Shown: positions 17,556 through 27,115 of the stretch, one piece after another
Layout: every line of letters begins with the position of its first letter
Position numbering within the stretch: position 1 is the stretch's first letter
Source: a bacterium
Lineage (GTDB): Bacteria; Cyanobacteriota; Vampirovibrionia; Gastranaerophilales; Gastranaerophilaceae
Direction of reading: 5' to 3'
DNA length: 64,000 nt
Assembly: GCA_017626055.1 (NCBI GenBank)
Contig: JAGAJM010000027.1
Span: 62,001-126,000, forward strand
Notes under the pieces: generated by a model
What the model saw: the letters and a program-made list of their open reading frames with translations, nothing else
Told to the model about the DNA's origin: nothing
Database searches by the model: none
Program-made: the position numbers and the translations under genes

Positions 17556-19328
17556 TTATCTCCCTTTTATTATATTTTTAGAATTATTTGTAACTTTGTC
17601 TGGTTTTAAATCCAGAATTCTTGCACATTGCTCCGCAACTTCTTTAAACACTGGACCTGCAACAGTATTACCCCAAACTGGACCTTTTTTAGCACTATCA
17701 ACAACAACATAAATCAAAACCTGAGGATCACTTGCGGGGAAGTAACCAATTGTTGATGTAATCAAAGCTCCAGAATACCCTCTGCCATTTTCTAAAGGTT
17801 TTCTTGAAGTACCAGTCTTAGCGGCAATGTTATACTTATCCATTTTAATAACAGATTTACCATTATTAACACTTTTCACAAGTAATTTAGTAATAGTTTT
17901 AGCAGTTTCAGGACTGATAGTTTCAATGCGTTTAACCTTTTCAGCTTCTTCTTCTGGCGAATACTTAATAACGTGTGGAGTAACCCTTACCCCATCATTT
18001 GCCAAAGCAGAAACAGCTGAAACCATTTGCATAATAGAAACAGAAGTTCCATAACCATATGACATAGTCATATGCAAACCTTTATCCCAATATTTAGGAT
18101 GAGAAAGTAACCCAGAAGATTCACCAGGTAAATCAATTCCAGATTTTTCACCAAACCCAAAGCGTTTTAACATATCATAAAACTCTTTGTGAGTCATAAG
18201 ATATCCAACATTAACTGAACCAATATTACTTGAATGTTCAAACAAATAAACTAAGTCTATTTTCCCTGGAGCACCTTTTTCTCTATAATCATAGTTTTCG
18301 ATAGTATACCCACCGAATTTTAATCTTCCAGAATCTTCAATTATTGATTTTTCGTTAATCTTACCAAGTTCCATTGCACTTGTAACTGTAACAGTTTTAA
18401 AGGTTGAACCTGGAGGATAAACATCAGTAAGTGTCCAGTTTTTAATTTGCGTATTAGATGCTTTGTTAAATTTATTAGGGTCATATGTAGGATAAACGGC
18501 ATATCCTAAAATTTCTCCATTTCTAGGGTTCATAACAATTACAGCACCTCTTAATGCTTCTTTTTCTTGAATCATCTTATGAAGTTCTTTTTCGCATACG
18601 TGCTGAATTGCTGCATCAATTGTTAATGTTATATCCTGACCTTTTGGATTTTGAGTAGGACCAACAGGATCAGTTGGTATTTTGTATATAATTTTACCAT
18701 CTCGAGTTTTTTCATATGTTGCTTTAACTGCGTGTTCTAATTTGTCTTTAGCCGTTAATTCAACACCATTTGAAACTCCTGCATCAAAATTATAAAATCC
18801 TAATACGTGAGAAGCAAAAACACCTTGAGGATATTCTCTGGTATTTTTCTTATCTAAACTTATTGAGCGGAAACCATTTTGATTAATAACTTTCATAATA
18901 GCTTTTGCAGTATCTCTGTCAACATCTTTTTTAATAGCAATTACAGGAATTTTTGTATTTGAAAGTTTTTGATACAAAGTCGCTTCTGGAATTTTTAAAA
19001 TTGGAGCAAACAATTTTGCAATCTTACGAGGAGTTTCCTTTTTAGAATAATCAACAGGTCTAGCGTAGATGTTATAGTAAATTCTATCTGTGGCTAATTT
19101 TATACCATGTCTGTCGTAAATATCTCCACGAACAGCAAAATCATTACTCGCACGTTGCATTCTGCCACGTTCTCTGTAATTTTTTGGATCAAAAATTTGA
19201 AGAATAAACAAATGCAAAACAAGTAAAAAAACGGCAATACAATACAAAATATCTAACCAATTTGCCACTTTATTACAATACTTAGCGTTCGAAACACTAG
19301 ATTTTTTCTTCAATTCTTCTCTTCGCAT
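17556..19328 (-). CDS. ftsI: Class B penicillin-binding protein / FtsI
   Basis: Septal peptidoglycan transpeptidase. One N-terminal membrane span (about 25-47), a PBP dimerisation domain (about 60-220) and a transpeptidase domain. The active-site motifs are PPGSTFK (Ser near 306), SSN (near 364) and KTGTSRKP (near 505). There is no PASTA tail. The run ftsI-murE resembles the start of the dcw cluster, but murF, mraY and the rest are replaced here by nagA, ilvD, uppS and rdgB. It is the first gene of the leftward run. Confidence 0.95.
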   Translation of the reverse strand: MRREELKKKSSVSNAKYCNKVANWLDILYCIAVFLLVLHLFILQIFDPKNYRERGRMQRASNDFAVRGDIYDRHGIKLATDRIYYNIYARPVDYSKKETPRKIAKLFAPILKIPEATLYQKLSNTKIPVIAIKKDVDRDTAKAIMKVINQNGFRSISLDKKNTREYPQGVFASHVLGFYNFDAGVSNGVELTAKDKLEHAVKATYEKTRDGKIIYKIPTDPVGPTQNPKGQDITLTIDAAIQHVCEKELHKMIQEKEALRGAVIVMNPRNGEILGYAVYPTYDPNKFNKASNTQIKNWTLTDVYPPGSTFKTVTVTSAMELGKINEKSIIEDSGRLKFGGYTIENYDYREKGAPGKIDLVYLFEHSSNIGSVNVGYLMTHKEFYDMLKRFGFGEKSGIDLPGESSGLLSHPKYWDKGLHMTMSYGYGTSVSIMQMVSAVSALANDGVRVTPHVIKYSPEEEAEKVKRIETISPETAKTITKLLVKSVNNGKSVIKMDKYNIAAKTGTSRKPLENGRGYSGALITSTIGYFPASDPQVLIYVVVDSAKKGPVWGNTVAGPVFKEVAEQCARILDLKPDKVTNNSKNIIKGR

Positions 19329-19436
19329 TTTCTATCCCTTAATAGCTTTATTTTAGCACAATGGGGCATAAAAATCACAATTATTAACTAATTTAACGAA
19401 ATTATAATTTTCGTAAAAATGTTGTATATTGTTGAC

Positions 19437-20840
19437 ATGAATAAATTACATTATTTAGTTTTAGGACTTGCATTATCAATAACATCAGCCAATGCTGCAA
19501 ATATTGTTTATCCAAAAACAAAATCTGCAACAATAACTTCTCCTACAACATTTTTTATTGGTAACGAAAAACCAAAAACTAACTTAAAAATAAATGGAGA
19601 AGTTGTTGATATACATAAATCTGGCGGCTTTTATCATCCAGTAGAGCTTAATTTCGGGGAAAATATTTTTGAAATAACTAATTCTACCGAAACACAAATT
19701 TATAAAATAATTAGACCAAATATTCAAAATACGCCTAAAGCATACAAGCCAATAAACTATCAAAAACCAATAATAGTTGAAACATCAGAGGATTTATCAC
19801 CACTTAGAGCAACTCCTTATGCTAGTGGATTAAACAGATTACAAAGTCTTCAAAAAGGAATTCCTTTTACTGTCGTTGGCGAATTTGCAGAATTTTATAA
19901 AGTACAACTTGCTCGAGATGATTACGCTTGGATAGCAAAAAGCAAGGTGAAGAAATCCACTTTACAGTATAATCCACAAGTCAAAATTTTAGATAAATAC
20001 TATACCGATAATGAATTCGAACAAGTTTTTACCTTCGAGTTAAATAGAAAAACACCATTTACATTTGATCCTGTAACAATTTACGAAACAAATGAAAAAA
20101 TGGATAAATTTCATGAACGAATAAAAAACTATCAACTCACTATCTTTAACGTTGAAGGTTTTCCAGAAGGGAAATTTGAATTTATCATAGATAAAACAAC
20201 TGCCCCTTTTGGGTATAAAACATATTACAAAAATAACAATCTAATAATCAAAATCAAAAAAGTTCCAACCATCAATAAAAAATCTCCACTAAAGGGGATA
20301 AAAATTATGATAGACGCAGGACATGGAGGTTATGAAAGTGGTGCAGTTGGATGTCTTGGTAACAAAGAAAAAGACACTAACTTAGAATTTGCCAATAAAC
20401 TAAAAAATCATCTACAAAAAGCTGGAGCTATTGTTATTATGTCACGAGTTGGGGATACTCCATTAGGGCTTTCAGAAAGAGTTTTAGCTGCACAACAGAA
20501 TAATGTTGACATATTTTTAAGCATACATAACAACGCATTACCTGATTCTGCGGCAAAATCTAATAGACTAGGCTCGTCAACTTATTATTATAATCTGCAC
20601 TCTCATGAACTTGCTGAAAACATTCAAGAAAAACTTGTAAATGAGCTTGGAATGAATAATGATAAAGTAAGAAGAGAAAGTTTTGCTGTGATAAGAAATC
20701 CACAAACTATTGCAGTTTTAATTGAAGTGGGGTATGTTATAAAACCAGAGGACAATGCAAAACTTGTAAATCCAAAATTTCAAGAAAAAGCAGCCATTGC
20801 CATTATGCACGGATTGGAGAACTACTTAAATGAGTTATAA
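19437..20840 (+). CDS. N-acetylmuramoyl-L-alanine amidase (Amidase_3) with SH3-like middle domain
   Basis: 467 residues from the ATG at 19437, chosen because the Sec signal peptide begins there (about 20 residues ending SANA); no good ribosome-binding site is visible for either candidate start. Residues about 125-175 look like a bacterial SH3 domain. The Amidase_3 domain (about 280-465) has the zinc ligands in IDAGHGGYESG, the Glu in NKEKDTN, SIHNNA and LIEVGYV. It cleaves the MurNAc-L-Ala bond during cell separation or wall recycling. The stop overlaps the start of the DUF3326 gene by 11 bp. Confidence 0.9.
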   Translation: MNKLHYLVLGLALSITSANAANIVYPKTKSATITSPTTFFIGNEKPKTNLKINGEVVDIHKSGGFYHPVELNFGENIFEITNSTETQIYKIIRPNIQNTPKAYKPINYQKPIIVETSEDLSPLRATPYASGLNRLQSLQKGIPFTVVGEFAEFYKVQLARDDYAWIAKSKVKKSTLQYNPQVKILDKYYTDNEFEQVFTFELNRKTPFTFDPVTIYETNEKMDKFHERIKNYQLTIFNVEGFPEGKFEFIIDKTTAPFGYKTYYKNNNLIIKIKKVPTINKKSPLKGIKIMIDAGHGGYESGAVGCLGNKEKDTNLEFANKLKNHLQKAGAIVIMSRVGDTPLGLSERVLAAQQNNVDIFLSIHNNALPDSAAKSNRLGSSTYYYNLHSHELAENIQEKLVNELGMNNDKVRRESFAVIRNPQTIAVLIEVGYVIKPEDNAKLVNPKFQEKAAIAIMHGLENYLNEL

Positions 20841-21813
20841 TAACAAAAAACTAGGAGCTTTTATTGTACCAACAGGTATTGGAGCTTCCATTGGAGGATA
20901 TGCAGGCGATGCTGGAGCATATGCAAGAAAGTTTGCTGAAAAAACTCAACTAATAGTTAATCCAAATGTTGTTAATGCTGGTGGTTTTTCTGCTATAACA
21001 AGCAATATGTTTTACACTGAAGGCTACACTCTAGATTCTTTATTTAAAGGCGAAATCAATTTAATACCTTCTAAAAAAAATAAAATTGGAATAATTTATG
21101 ACAAAGCAATACCACAAGATGTTTTAAACATACATATAAACACTCAAAATGCCGTAAAATGCGTCTATGGGATAGATATCATCGCTTATGAAATAACAGA
21201 AAATGACGTCGGAGTCGAATTTTACCTAACTGAAGATGGTATATCAGTTGGGAGGGTAAATAACATTGAAACTATTGGCAATGCTTGTGAAAAATTATTA
21301 GAACGAGGATGTGATGCTATCGCCATTGTGTGTTTATTTGATGATGCAGAAGACACAAATTTGAATTATGCAAATGGACAAGGGGCAGATCCTGTTGGTG
21401 GCGTAGAGGCAATAATTTCACACCACATATCAAAACATTACAAAGTACCTTGCGCCCATTCTCCTGCATTTATAGATTATACAATTCATTCTAAAATTGT
21501 CAGTCCAAAATCAGCTTCGGAATATATTACTCCAACATTTCTACCTTGTATCCTATTAGGGCTTTCTCAAGCTCCTAAAATCTCAACAGATTTATCACTA
21601 GGATTGAATGTCACTGATGTTGACTTTCTAATAATGCCTCATAATTCACTTGGAGCAATTCCAGTATTGGAGGCTACAAAAAGAAACATACCAATTTATG
21701 CAATCAAAGAGAATTCGACAGAACTAAGTGTTACTAAAGAAAAATTAAGCCTCAAAAATATCATCGAAATAGACACTTACGACAATGCTTTAAACAAAAT
21801 TCTAGAAAGTTAG
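20830..21813 (+). CDS. DUF3326 protein (cyanobacteria/plastid lineage family)
   Basis: 327 residues with the start VPTGIGASIGGYAGDAG and motifs NPNVVNAGGFSA and GQGADPVGGVEAIISH that I associate with DUF3326 (PF11805), a family of unknown function conserved in cyanobacteria and plants. It has no signal peptide and looks like a soluble Rossmann-like protein. It overlaps the upstream amidase by 11 bp and the convergent murI by 12 bp. This is one of the better lineage indicators in the window. Confidence 0.8.
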   Translation: MSYNNKKLGAFIVPTGIGASIGGYAGDAGAYARKFAEKTQLIVNPNVVNAGGFSAITSNMFYTEGYTLDSLFKGEINLIPSKKNKIGIIYDKAIPQDVLNIHINTQNAVKCVYGIDIIAYEITENDVGVEFYLTEDGISVGRVNNIETIGNACEKLLERGCDAIAIVCLFDDAEDTNLNYANGQGADPVGGVEAIISHHISKHYKVPCAHSPAFIDYTIHSKIVSPKSASEYITPTFLPCILLGLSQAPKISTDLSLGLNVTDVDFLIMPHNSLGAIPVLEATKRNIPIYAIKENSTELSVTKEKLSLKNIIEIDTYDNALNKILES

Positions 21814-22608
21814 CAATTGAGGAAGTTCTTTTACTTCATAAAACATTTTCGCAGATGATTTGAACAATTCTGGATTTGAACTAACATAAAATTCTTCAGC
21901 TGGACTATCATCAGTAGAAAGTAAACTATTTGCAGCTAAATCTGATTTAATAAAGTTTGCAAAATCAACCGCTGGGTCAATAAAGATATTTTCTGAAGCA
22001 AATTGAGATAACACACCAGTTAGAAATGGATAATGAGTACAACCTAAAACAATTTTATCAGGATTATGTTGTAACATTTTCTCTAAATCTTCTCTAATAA
22101 TTTGTTGATTTTCAGCAAAACCCATTGAGTTTTCTTCAACAAAATGAACCCAATTTGGACAATATTGACCAACAACCTTCATATTTTTGTTATATTTTGC
22201 AATTTCATTTTGATATGCGTTTGACTCAATAGTTGCACGAGTTGCAAATATTCCCAAAGTTCTAACATCTAGGTCTGCTAAAATTTTAGAAACAGATTGA
22301 ACAATGGGGTAAAGCTTGAAATTATACTTATCTTTTACATCTTCGTAAATTACCGAAGAAGTAGTATTACAAGCCATAACAACAGCTTTTACACCTTTAG
22401 ATTCAAAGAATTTAAAGATATTATCTGAATATTCTAACAACTGTTCTTTTGTTTTTTCACCATATGGCATATGAAGAGTATCACCATAGTACAAAAAGTT
22501 TTCATTAGGCAAAATCGCTTTTACCTTATTTAAAACAGTCAACCCACCAATTCCAGAGTCAAAAAAAGCAATTGGAGCATTATTATCAATATTGTTTAAA
22601 GTAGTCAT
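21802..22608 (-). CDS. murI: Glutamate racemase
   Basis: Makes D-glutamate for peptidoglycan. The two catalytic Cys are in AMACNTTSSV (about 78-87) and LGCTHYPFL (about 190-198), with FFDSGIGGLTVL at the N-terminus and YGDTLHMPYG. 268 residues is typical. It overlaps the upstream amidase gene by 23 bp, so the two are translationally coupled, and overlaps DUF3326 by 12 bp at the convergent end. Confidence 0.97.
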   Translation of the reverse strand: MTTLNNIDNNAPIAFFDSGIGGLTVLNKVKAILPNENFLYYGDTLHMPYGEKTKEQLLEYSDNIFKFFESKGVKAVVMACNTTSSVIYEDVKDKYNFKLYPIVQSVSKILADLDVRTLGIFATRATIESNAYQNEIAKYNKNMKVVGQYCPNWVHFVEENSMGFAENQQIIREDLEKMLQHNPDKIVLGCTHYPFLTGVLSQFASENIFIDPAVDFANFIKSDLAANSLLSTDDSPAEEFYVSSNPELFKSSAKMFYEVKELPQLLTF

Positions 22609-24442
22609 CTATACCCTCAACTATTGCCTTTGCAGTCGCCTGCTTACGGAAATCCGTAATCAATTGTACTCTCTCTATTGGATTAGACATAAACCCTATT
22701 TCTAAAAGAATAGCGGGAGCCGTTGTGTGATTTATAACATAAAATTTAGATTTAAACAAGCCACGATTATTTGCTTGAACGTGATTAAGCATTGATGCGT
22801 GAACAGTTTTTGCTAATATCAAACTATTATCTTTATAATAGTGAGTTTCCAAACCATTTGGAGCATCTGAATTACTAGAATTTACGTGAATACTCACAAA
22901 CATATCAGGAACAAGATTTTCGCTGATTTCAACACGCTCTTGAAGTGATAAAGTTTCATCAATTTCACGTGTCATAAATACCTCATAACCCTTTTTCTCT
23001 AGCAAATCTCTCACTCGTTTTGAAACATCCAGAGTAATATCTTTTTCACTAATATCACCACGAATTGCACCATGATCGCCACCACCATGTCCTGGGTCGA
23101 TTACAACAAAGCGTTTATTTACATCTCTAGAAAGCATTGATGATGGCATGATAATTCCAGAAGATTCTTTTTCTGCAGCAGGTAAATCCGCAGTATTAGA
23201 ACGTATTTTTATGCGGATAGTTTTTGCATCTACGCCAGTATGAACATCTAAAATATCATCTGATTTTAGTGGAATAGTAACCTTTAGCCCGCCGTTTTTG
23301 AGGTTTGAAATTTTAGACCCTTCAAATAAAAATGTAGATTTAAGGTTTAAATCTGGGCTTCTGTCAGCATTTAGCAGTAAAAGCTCAATATTTTTTTGAT
23401 TTCTATCTAGTGCATAAATTACAGGTTTCGAAAATACCATTTTTACAGAATGGGTTTTAGAGTCATTAATCTCATCATTGACAGAATATAAAGTAGTTTT
23501 TGCAGGATATAAGGCTTGATAAGTGGTTGATTTCCTATCAATAAAAGCTATTCGTTGAGAATCTGGATAAATTATAGGAATATAATTATTTGCATTATTA
23601 CTTGTAATTACAATCCTTGCAGTTTCTCGTTCAAATTGTCCAATTTTTATCGTTTCGACATCATTTAAAGGAATTTCTTTATTCCTCAAAACTGGATTTA
23701 CAGTAGCATTAGGAATATCATACACAAGTCTTGTTGGGCTTGATAATACGAGAGGCTTAGTTAAAGTCAAAGCTCCACTACCAGTAATATGAATAGAGTT
23801 AGTTTTAACCTCAACATTATCAACATAATAACGGGTAGACATAACTAAATCTTTTTTGTTCAAAATGTAATCAACTTCCTCATCTCCAACATTAAATGCT
23901 GAATTTATTTGACTCATTAAGTTATTTTTAACAACTTTAACTGGTATTTGTATTGAAACTGACTCATACAGTTTATTTATATTATTTGAAATATCCGTAT
24001 AAACTTGCTGAAAATAATAACTTTGAACGGAAGGATGTTTAAAACGCACAAAAAGAGTGCTATTCACTTTTCTTAGCTGAATAGTTTTAGGATTAAAGTC
24101 ATCGTTATATCGAATTACAACCCTTACAATATTCGGATCAGTTGAAAATTGTTTAACGGCAATTTGACTAATTTCTGGAGAGTTTATCACTAAATCTTGT
24201 TGAGGACACCTCAATACTGCTGATTCCAAGTCAAAATAGGCTTTATTTTCTTCTGAATCGATAGTAATTTTAGGCGGATTAGCAAATTTAAAATCCTCAA
24301 TATCAAAGCTATTTATAGATAAAAAAGCCGATGAATTGTCATAAGTAATTGAGTTAATATTCAAGTCTGCAGCAAAAACACTTGATGCAAAGCATAGGAT
24401 AAATGCAAAAATATATAAAAACTTTGTAATAAAACTCTTCAT
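22586..24442 (-). CDS. amiC: AMIN-domain N-acetylmuramoyl-L-alanine amidase (AmiC-like)
   Basis: 618 residues with a signal peptide (about 1-24), two or more AMIN-type beta-rich domains (about 25-400), and a C-terminal Amidase_3 domain with VVIDPGHGGGDHGA (about 448-461), SEKDITLD, FVSIHVNSS and LLEIGFMSN supplying the zinc ligands and catalytic Glu. AMIN domains target the enzyme to septal peptidoglycan. The AMIN-AMIN-Amidase_3 order matches cyanobacterial AmiC enzymes. It ends inside the start of murI. A second amidase lies 3 kb away, across murI and DUF3326. Confidence 0.92.
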   Translation of the reverse strand: MKSFITKFLYIFAFILCFASSVFAADLNINSITYDNSSAFLSINSFDIEDFKFANPPKITIDSEENKAYFDLESAVLRCPQQDLVINSPEISQIAVKQFSTDPNIVRVVIRYNDDFNPKTIQLRKVNSTLFVRFKHPSVQSYYFQQVYTDISNNINKLYESVSIQIPVKVVKNNLMSQINSAFNVGDEEVDYILNKKDLVMSTRYYVDNVEVKTNSIHITGSGALTLTKPLVLSSPTRLVYDIPNATVNPVLRNKEIPLNDVETIKIGQFERETARIVITSNNANNYIPIIYPDSQRIAFIDRKSTTYQALYPAKTTLYSVNDEINDSKTHSVKMVFSKPVIYALDRNQKNIELLLLNADRSPDLNLKSTFLFEGSKISNLKNGGLKVTIPLKSDDILDVHTGVDAKTIRIKIRSNTADLPAAEKESSGIIMPSSMLSRDVNKRFVVIDPGHGGGDHGAIRGDISEKDITLDVSKRVRDLLEKKGYEVFMTREIDETLSLQERVEISENLVPDMFVSIHVNSSNSDAPNGLETHYYKDNSLILAKTVHASMLNHVQANNRGLFKSKFYVINHTTAPAILLEIGFMSNPIERVQLITDFRKQATAKAIVEGIDDYFKQY

Positions 24443-24481
24443 AGTTAAATTATATAACTATTTAGAGATTAAGCAAAAATG

Positions 24482-24679
24482 TTAAAGGTTTATAATATTT
24501 TCTTTGCCTAAAATGTAAGCGACATGCGTCCTATTTTTAGCACCAAGATGAGCAATAATAGAACTAACATAAGCTTTTACTGTATGTTGACTAAGAAATA
24601 GGAGTTTACCAATTTCGATATTGTTTTTACCTTCGACAAGATAACGGCAAATATCTTTTTCACGTTCAGTTAATTTCAT
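24482..24679 (-). CDS. Stand-alone LuxR/GerE-type HTH protein
   Basis: 65 residues consisting of one LuxR-type HTH domain: LTEREKDICRYLVEGKNNIE (about 3-22) followed by the recognition helix in LSQHTVKAYVSSIIAHL (about 29-45). There is no receiver or ligand-binding domain, so it would bind DNA constitutively or act with a partner. The gene is separated from the upstream tRNA region by 80 bp and precedes no obvious operon. It may be the cut-down remains of a response regulator or a real small regulator. Confidence 0.8.
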   Translation of the reverse strand: MKLTEREKDICRYLVEGKNNIEIGKLLFLSQHTVKAYVSSIIAHLGAKNRTHVAYILGKENIINL

Positions 24680-24777
24680 TTTAAGTGTCCATTTTAGAGT
24701 TACAACTTAATATTATAATATCATTTTAGCATATTCTTAATAATAATTCCAGTTTTAAATTATTTTTGTAAATTTAC

Positions 24778-24806
24778 TTGAAATATTTTTATGTTTTTAA
24801 TAAGAT
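24778..24806 (+). promoter_or_regulatory. Promoter for tRNA-Arg
   Basis: TTGAAA, 17-bp spacer, TAAGAT; the -10 ends 19 bp before the first base of the tRNA. Confidence 0.65.
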
Positions 24807-24825
24807 TAACTAGCAACCCAAATAT

Positions 24826-24899
<74 letters not shown>

Positions 24900-24903
24900 A
24901 ATA

Positions 24904-24930
24904 AAAGGACTTCTTCGGAAGTCTTTTTTT
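24904..24930 (+). terminator. Terminator after tRNA-Arg
   Basis: gacttc-TTCG-gaagtc stem-loop followed by seven T. Confidence 0.9.
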
Positions 24931-25033
24931 ATGAGGGATGAGAACCCACTGAGCGATAGCTTTGTCTGGGATTTGAGCGACGAGTGAGCAGAGAGCGATG
25001 CCATAAACATATTTTTGCAATAAATATCAAAAA
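24931..25033. other. Non-coding stretch after tRNA-Arg with unusual composition
   Basis: Between the tRNA terminator and the next gene is a patch clearly richer in G and C than its surroundings, with repeated GAGCG words (gagcgat, gagcgac, gagcgat). An 86-codon frame through it and the tRNA on the minus strand is a chance overlap. I see no gene. Similar tracts follow tRNA-Leu and the TPR gene. Confidence 0.4.
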
Positions 25034-25345
25034 CTACTCGTTAAATATAATAATATCGTGAATAATTTCGTTATAAGTTGTATCGACTATAACATCAAAT
25101 GGAGGATTATCCTCTTTTGTTGAATCAGCACGTTCAAAAGTATCCTCTTTATCTTTCAATCTATCAATATCCAAAGTATCTGGAGTACAAGCATTTGTTC
25201 CAGAGATTATTGACATTGCCAACAACATAGCAGGCACGGATAAGTTAGATTTTGGATTATGATGAATATGCTCATTTCTATTGTTCTTTGCAGTGAATTT
25301 AGGATAACTTATATAATTATTTGAATTAACTGATAAAACTCTCAT
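25034..25345 (-). CDS. Unknown 103-residue protein with N-terminal FTA motif
   Basis: Starts at an ATG with agagg upstream and a strong TATAAT -10 (25369-25374). Residues 10-19 include YPKFTAKNN, an example of the short Phe-x-Gly/Ala motif seen near the N-terminus of several neighbours. Residues about 36-54 form one hydrophobic stretch ending in Asn-Ala-Cys, which resembles a lipoprotein signal but sits behind an unusually long polar N-terminus. The C-terminal half is acidic (Asp/Glu-rich). I do not recognise the family. Confidence 0.65.
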   Translation of the reverse strand: MRVLSVNSNNYISYPKFTAKNNRNEHIHHNPKSNLSVPAMLLAMSIISGTNACTPDTLDIDRLKDKEDTFERADSTKEDNPPFDVIVDTTYNEIIHDIIIFNE

Positions 25346-25465
25346 TTTTTAACCTCTTTTGCAAGTTAATTATACCACACAAGAATTTGAATTAATAGTT
25401 TGTTACAAAAGTAATAAATTTAGCACATTTTTACATTGAGTTGGTTTATAGCAAATGGTAGTGTG

Positions 25466-26416
25466 ATGAATAATTTAACGTTAAATAAAATCTCAATATA
25501 CAACCCTTATTTCTGTTCAAATGGACAGACTAATTTTAACGCTCAAGAAACAAGTAAATTCTGGCTAAGAGAGCAATCACAACAAACAAAAACCGATACA
25601 ATAGAAACTACCAAAACCGCAGAACAACCAAATCAAATCGTATCAGAAAAACCTTTATTCAATAATTTTGAAGCAGATACGGCAACAAATGCAGCTGGAA
25701 CCGCGGTATTTTTAAGACTTGCACAACGTGGCATTGAATGGCTTTCTGAAATATGCGCAGGAATTCTTATGAGAGGAAAAGAATTTGCATCAGAAGCTGA
25801 CGTAAAAAAAGTTGCAAATGCAATGAAGTCAGAAAAAGGCTTGCAAGCTGATATCCACTATATTGACCACAGTAATAAAGATTTCTTAAAAAGAATGTTC
25901 CCAGGACTTGCAAAAAGTTTAGATACAGTTGCAAGTGGTGGTAATGCATTCTACACACACCAAGGCAACTTTGCAGTTGCACCTAAATCAAAACCATCAC
26001 TAATTTTACACGAACTTGGACACGCAACAAATTTTGAAAAAAGCAAATTCTTCAGAGGTTTACAAAAACTAAGAGTTCTTGGTATGTACGCTCCAATGGT
26101 AATTGCATTTTTAAATGATTTTTCAGGTAAACGTAAAGACGGGAAACAAAGTTTTATTGAAAAATATGCAGGTATGATTGGTTTTTCAGCATTTTTACCA
26201 ACAATTATCGAAGAAGGTGCCGCATCATGGCGTGGAATTCAAGCTGCTAAGAAAACACTTCCAAACGTTAAATTAGGTGCATTAAAACGTAATTATTTCT
26301 TTGCTTGGATGACATATGTTCTAGCAGGCGTAGGTGTAGGATTAGCCTCAAAACTTGCAATCACAGAAGTAAAGCAACCAAAAGAAAAAAGGACAAATAA
26401 TGATTCTCAACAATAA
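25466..26416 (+). CDS. HELGH-motif membrane protein, putative zinc metalloprotease
   Basis: 316 residues from the ATG at 25466; an upstream TTG at 25436 is less likely. Near the N-terminus is NGQTNFNAQ, part of the motif shared by neighbours. The zinc-binding HELGH lies in ILHELGHATNFEK (near residue 180), and an EEGAASW segment about 65 residues later could offer the third ligand. Three hydrophobic segments flank these motifs (about 195-212, 228-245, 278-300). This layout fits a membrane-bound gluzincin-like protease; the family is not one I can name. The stop overlaps the next gene by 17 bp. Confidence 0.75.
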   Translation: MNNLTLNKISIYNPYFCSNGQTNFNAQETSKFWLREQSQQTKTDTIETTKTAEQPNQIVSEKPLFNNFEADTATNAAGTAVFLRLAQRGIEWLSEICAGILMRGKEFASEADVKKVANAMKSEKGLQADIHYIDHSNKDFLKRMFPGLAKSLDTVASGGNAFYTHQGNFAVAPKSKPSLILHELGHATNFEKSKFFRGLQKLRVLGMYAPMVIAFLNDFSGKRKDGKQSFIEKYAGMIGFSAFLPTIIEEGAASWRGIQAAKKTLPNVKLGALKRNYFFAWMTYVLAGVGVGLASKLAITEVKQPKEKRTNNDSQQ

Positions 26417-27104
26417 CACACAAAATAATACATTTACTGGCGCGTTTAGATTTAAGCCAAGCGAAATAAAAGCAAAACTAGAAGTACCTAACTTATTCAC
26501 TCAAGGAAGACAAATTGGTACTGATATCCTTGAAAAAGGTGATCAAGTAATTATCGTAAGAGATAGTTATGACAAGCGAATAGGTAATTATATCCAAGAA
26601 AATGGAGTTAAAGAGGTTGAATATTATCCAACAATCAACACAAGACTTGGACTTGATTTTGAACGTCCTGAGGAAATAATTACAGTATTAAAAGATAAAT
26701 CAACAAGAATGATAACAAATTTTGAAGAGATGTTTGAAGTTATTAGTAAGCAAAAAAGAGGTAAAAAGACCATAAAAGGACAAAATATCCCGAAAGCTCT
26801 AAGCGTTGAAAAAGAATTTGAAAGAGTTACAAAGGCGTTAAGATTAAATATTCAAAACCCTGAAATAAGAATCAAAGGTCAACATATGAGAATTTATGAT
26901 AAAAACAGAAGAAGAACCCTTGATATTGTAGCTCATAGCGGAACCTATTACACATACCTAAGGTATGACAATATGAGCGCTGAATCTATCATGCGAACAA
27001 TAAATGGTAAAGGTGAAACTATCAAAAATTTTGAAAAACCAGATGAAATTCATAAATTCTTGGCTGATTTAAGACGACTAATTAAAGAAAATGCTCAAAA
27101 ATAA
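26400..27104 (+). CDS. Unknown basic protein with N-terminal FTGAF motif
   Basis: 234 residues. The N-terminus reads NNTFTGAFRFK (about 9-19), an example of the Phe-Thr-Gly motif shared by neighbours. The rest alternates beta-strand-like segments (IIVRDSYDKRIGNYIQ) with a basic central region (KQKRGKKTIKG, about 121-131) and ends with an amphipathic helix. It begins inside the 3' end of the HELGH gene (17-bp overlap), so the two proteins are probably made together and may interact. No family recognised. Confidence 0.75.
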   Translation: MILNNNTQNNTFTGAFRFKPSEIKAKLEVPNLFTQGRQIGTDILEKGDQVIIVRDSYDKRIGNYIQENGVKEVEYYPTINTRLGLDFERPEEIITVLKDKSTRMITNFEEMFEVISKQKRGKKTIKGQNIPKALSVEKEFERVTKALRLNIQNPEIRIKGQHMRIYDKNRRRTLDIVAHSGTYYTYLRYDNMSAESIMRTINGKGETIKNFEKPDEIHKFLADLRRLIKENAQK

Positions 27105-27115
27105 TAAGAGCTTAT

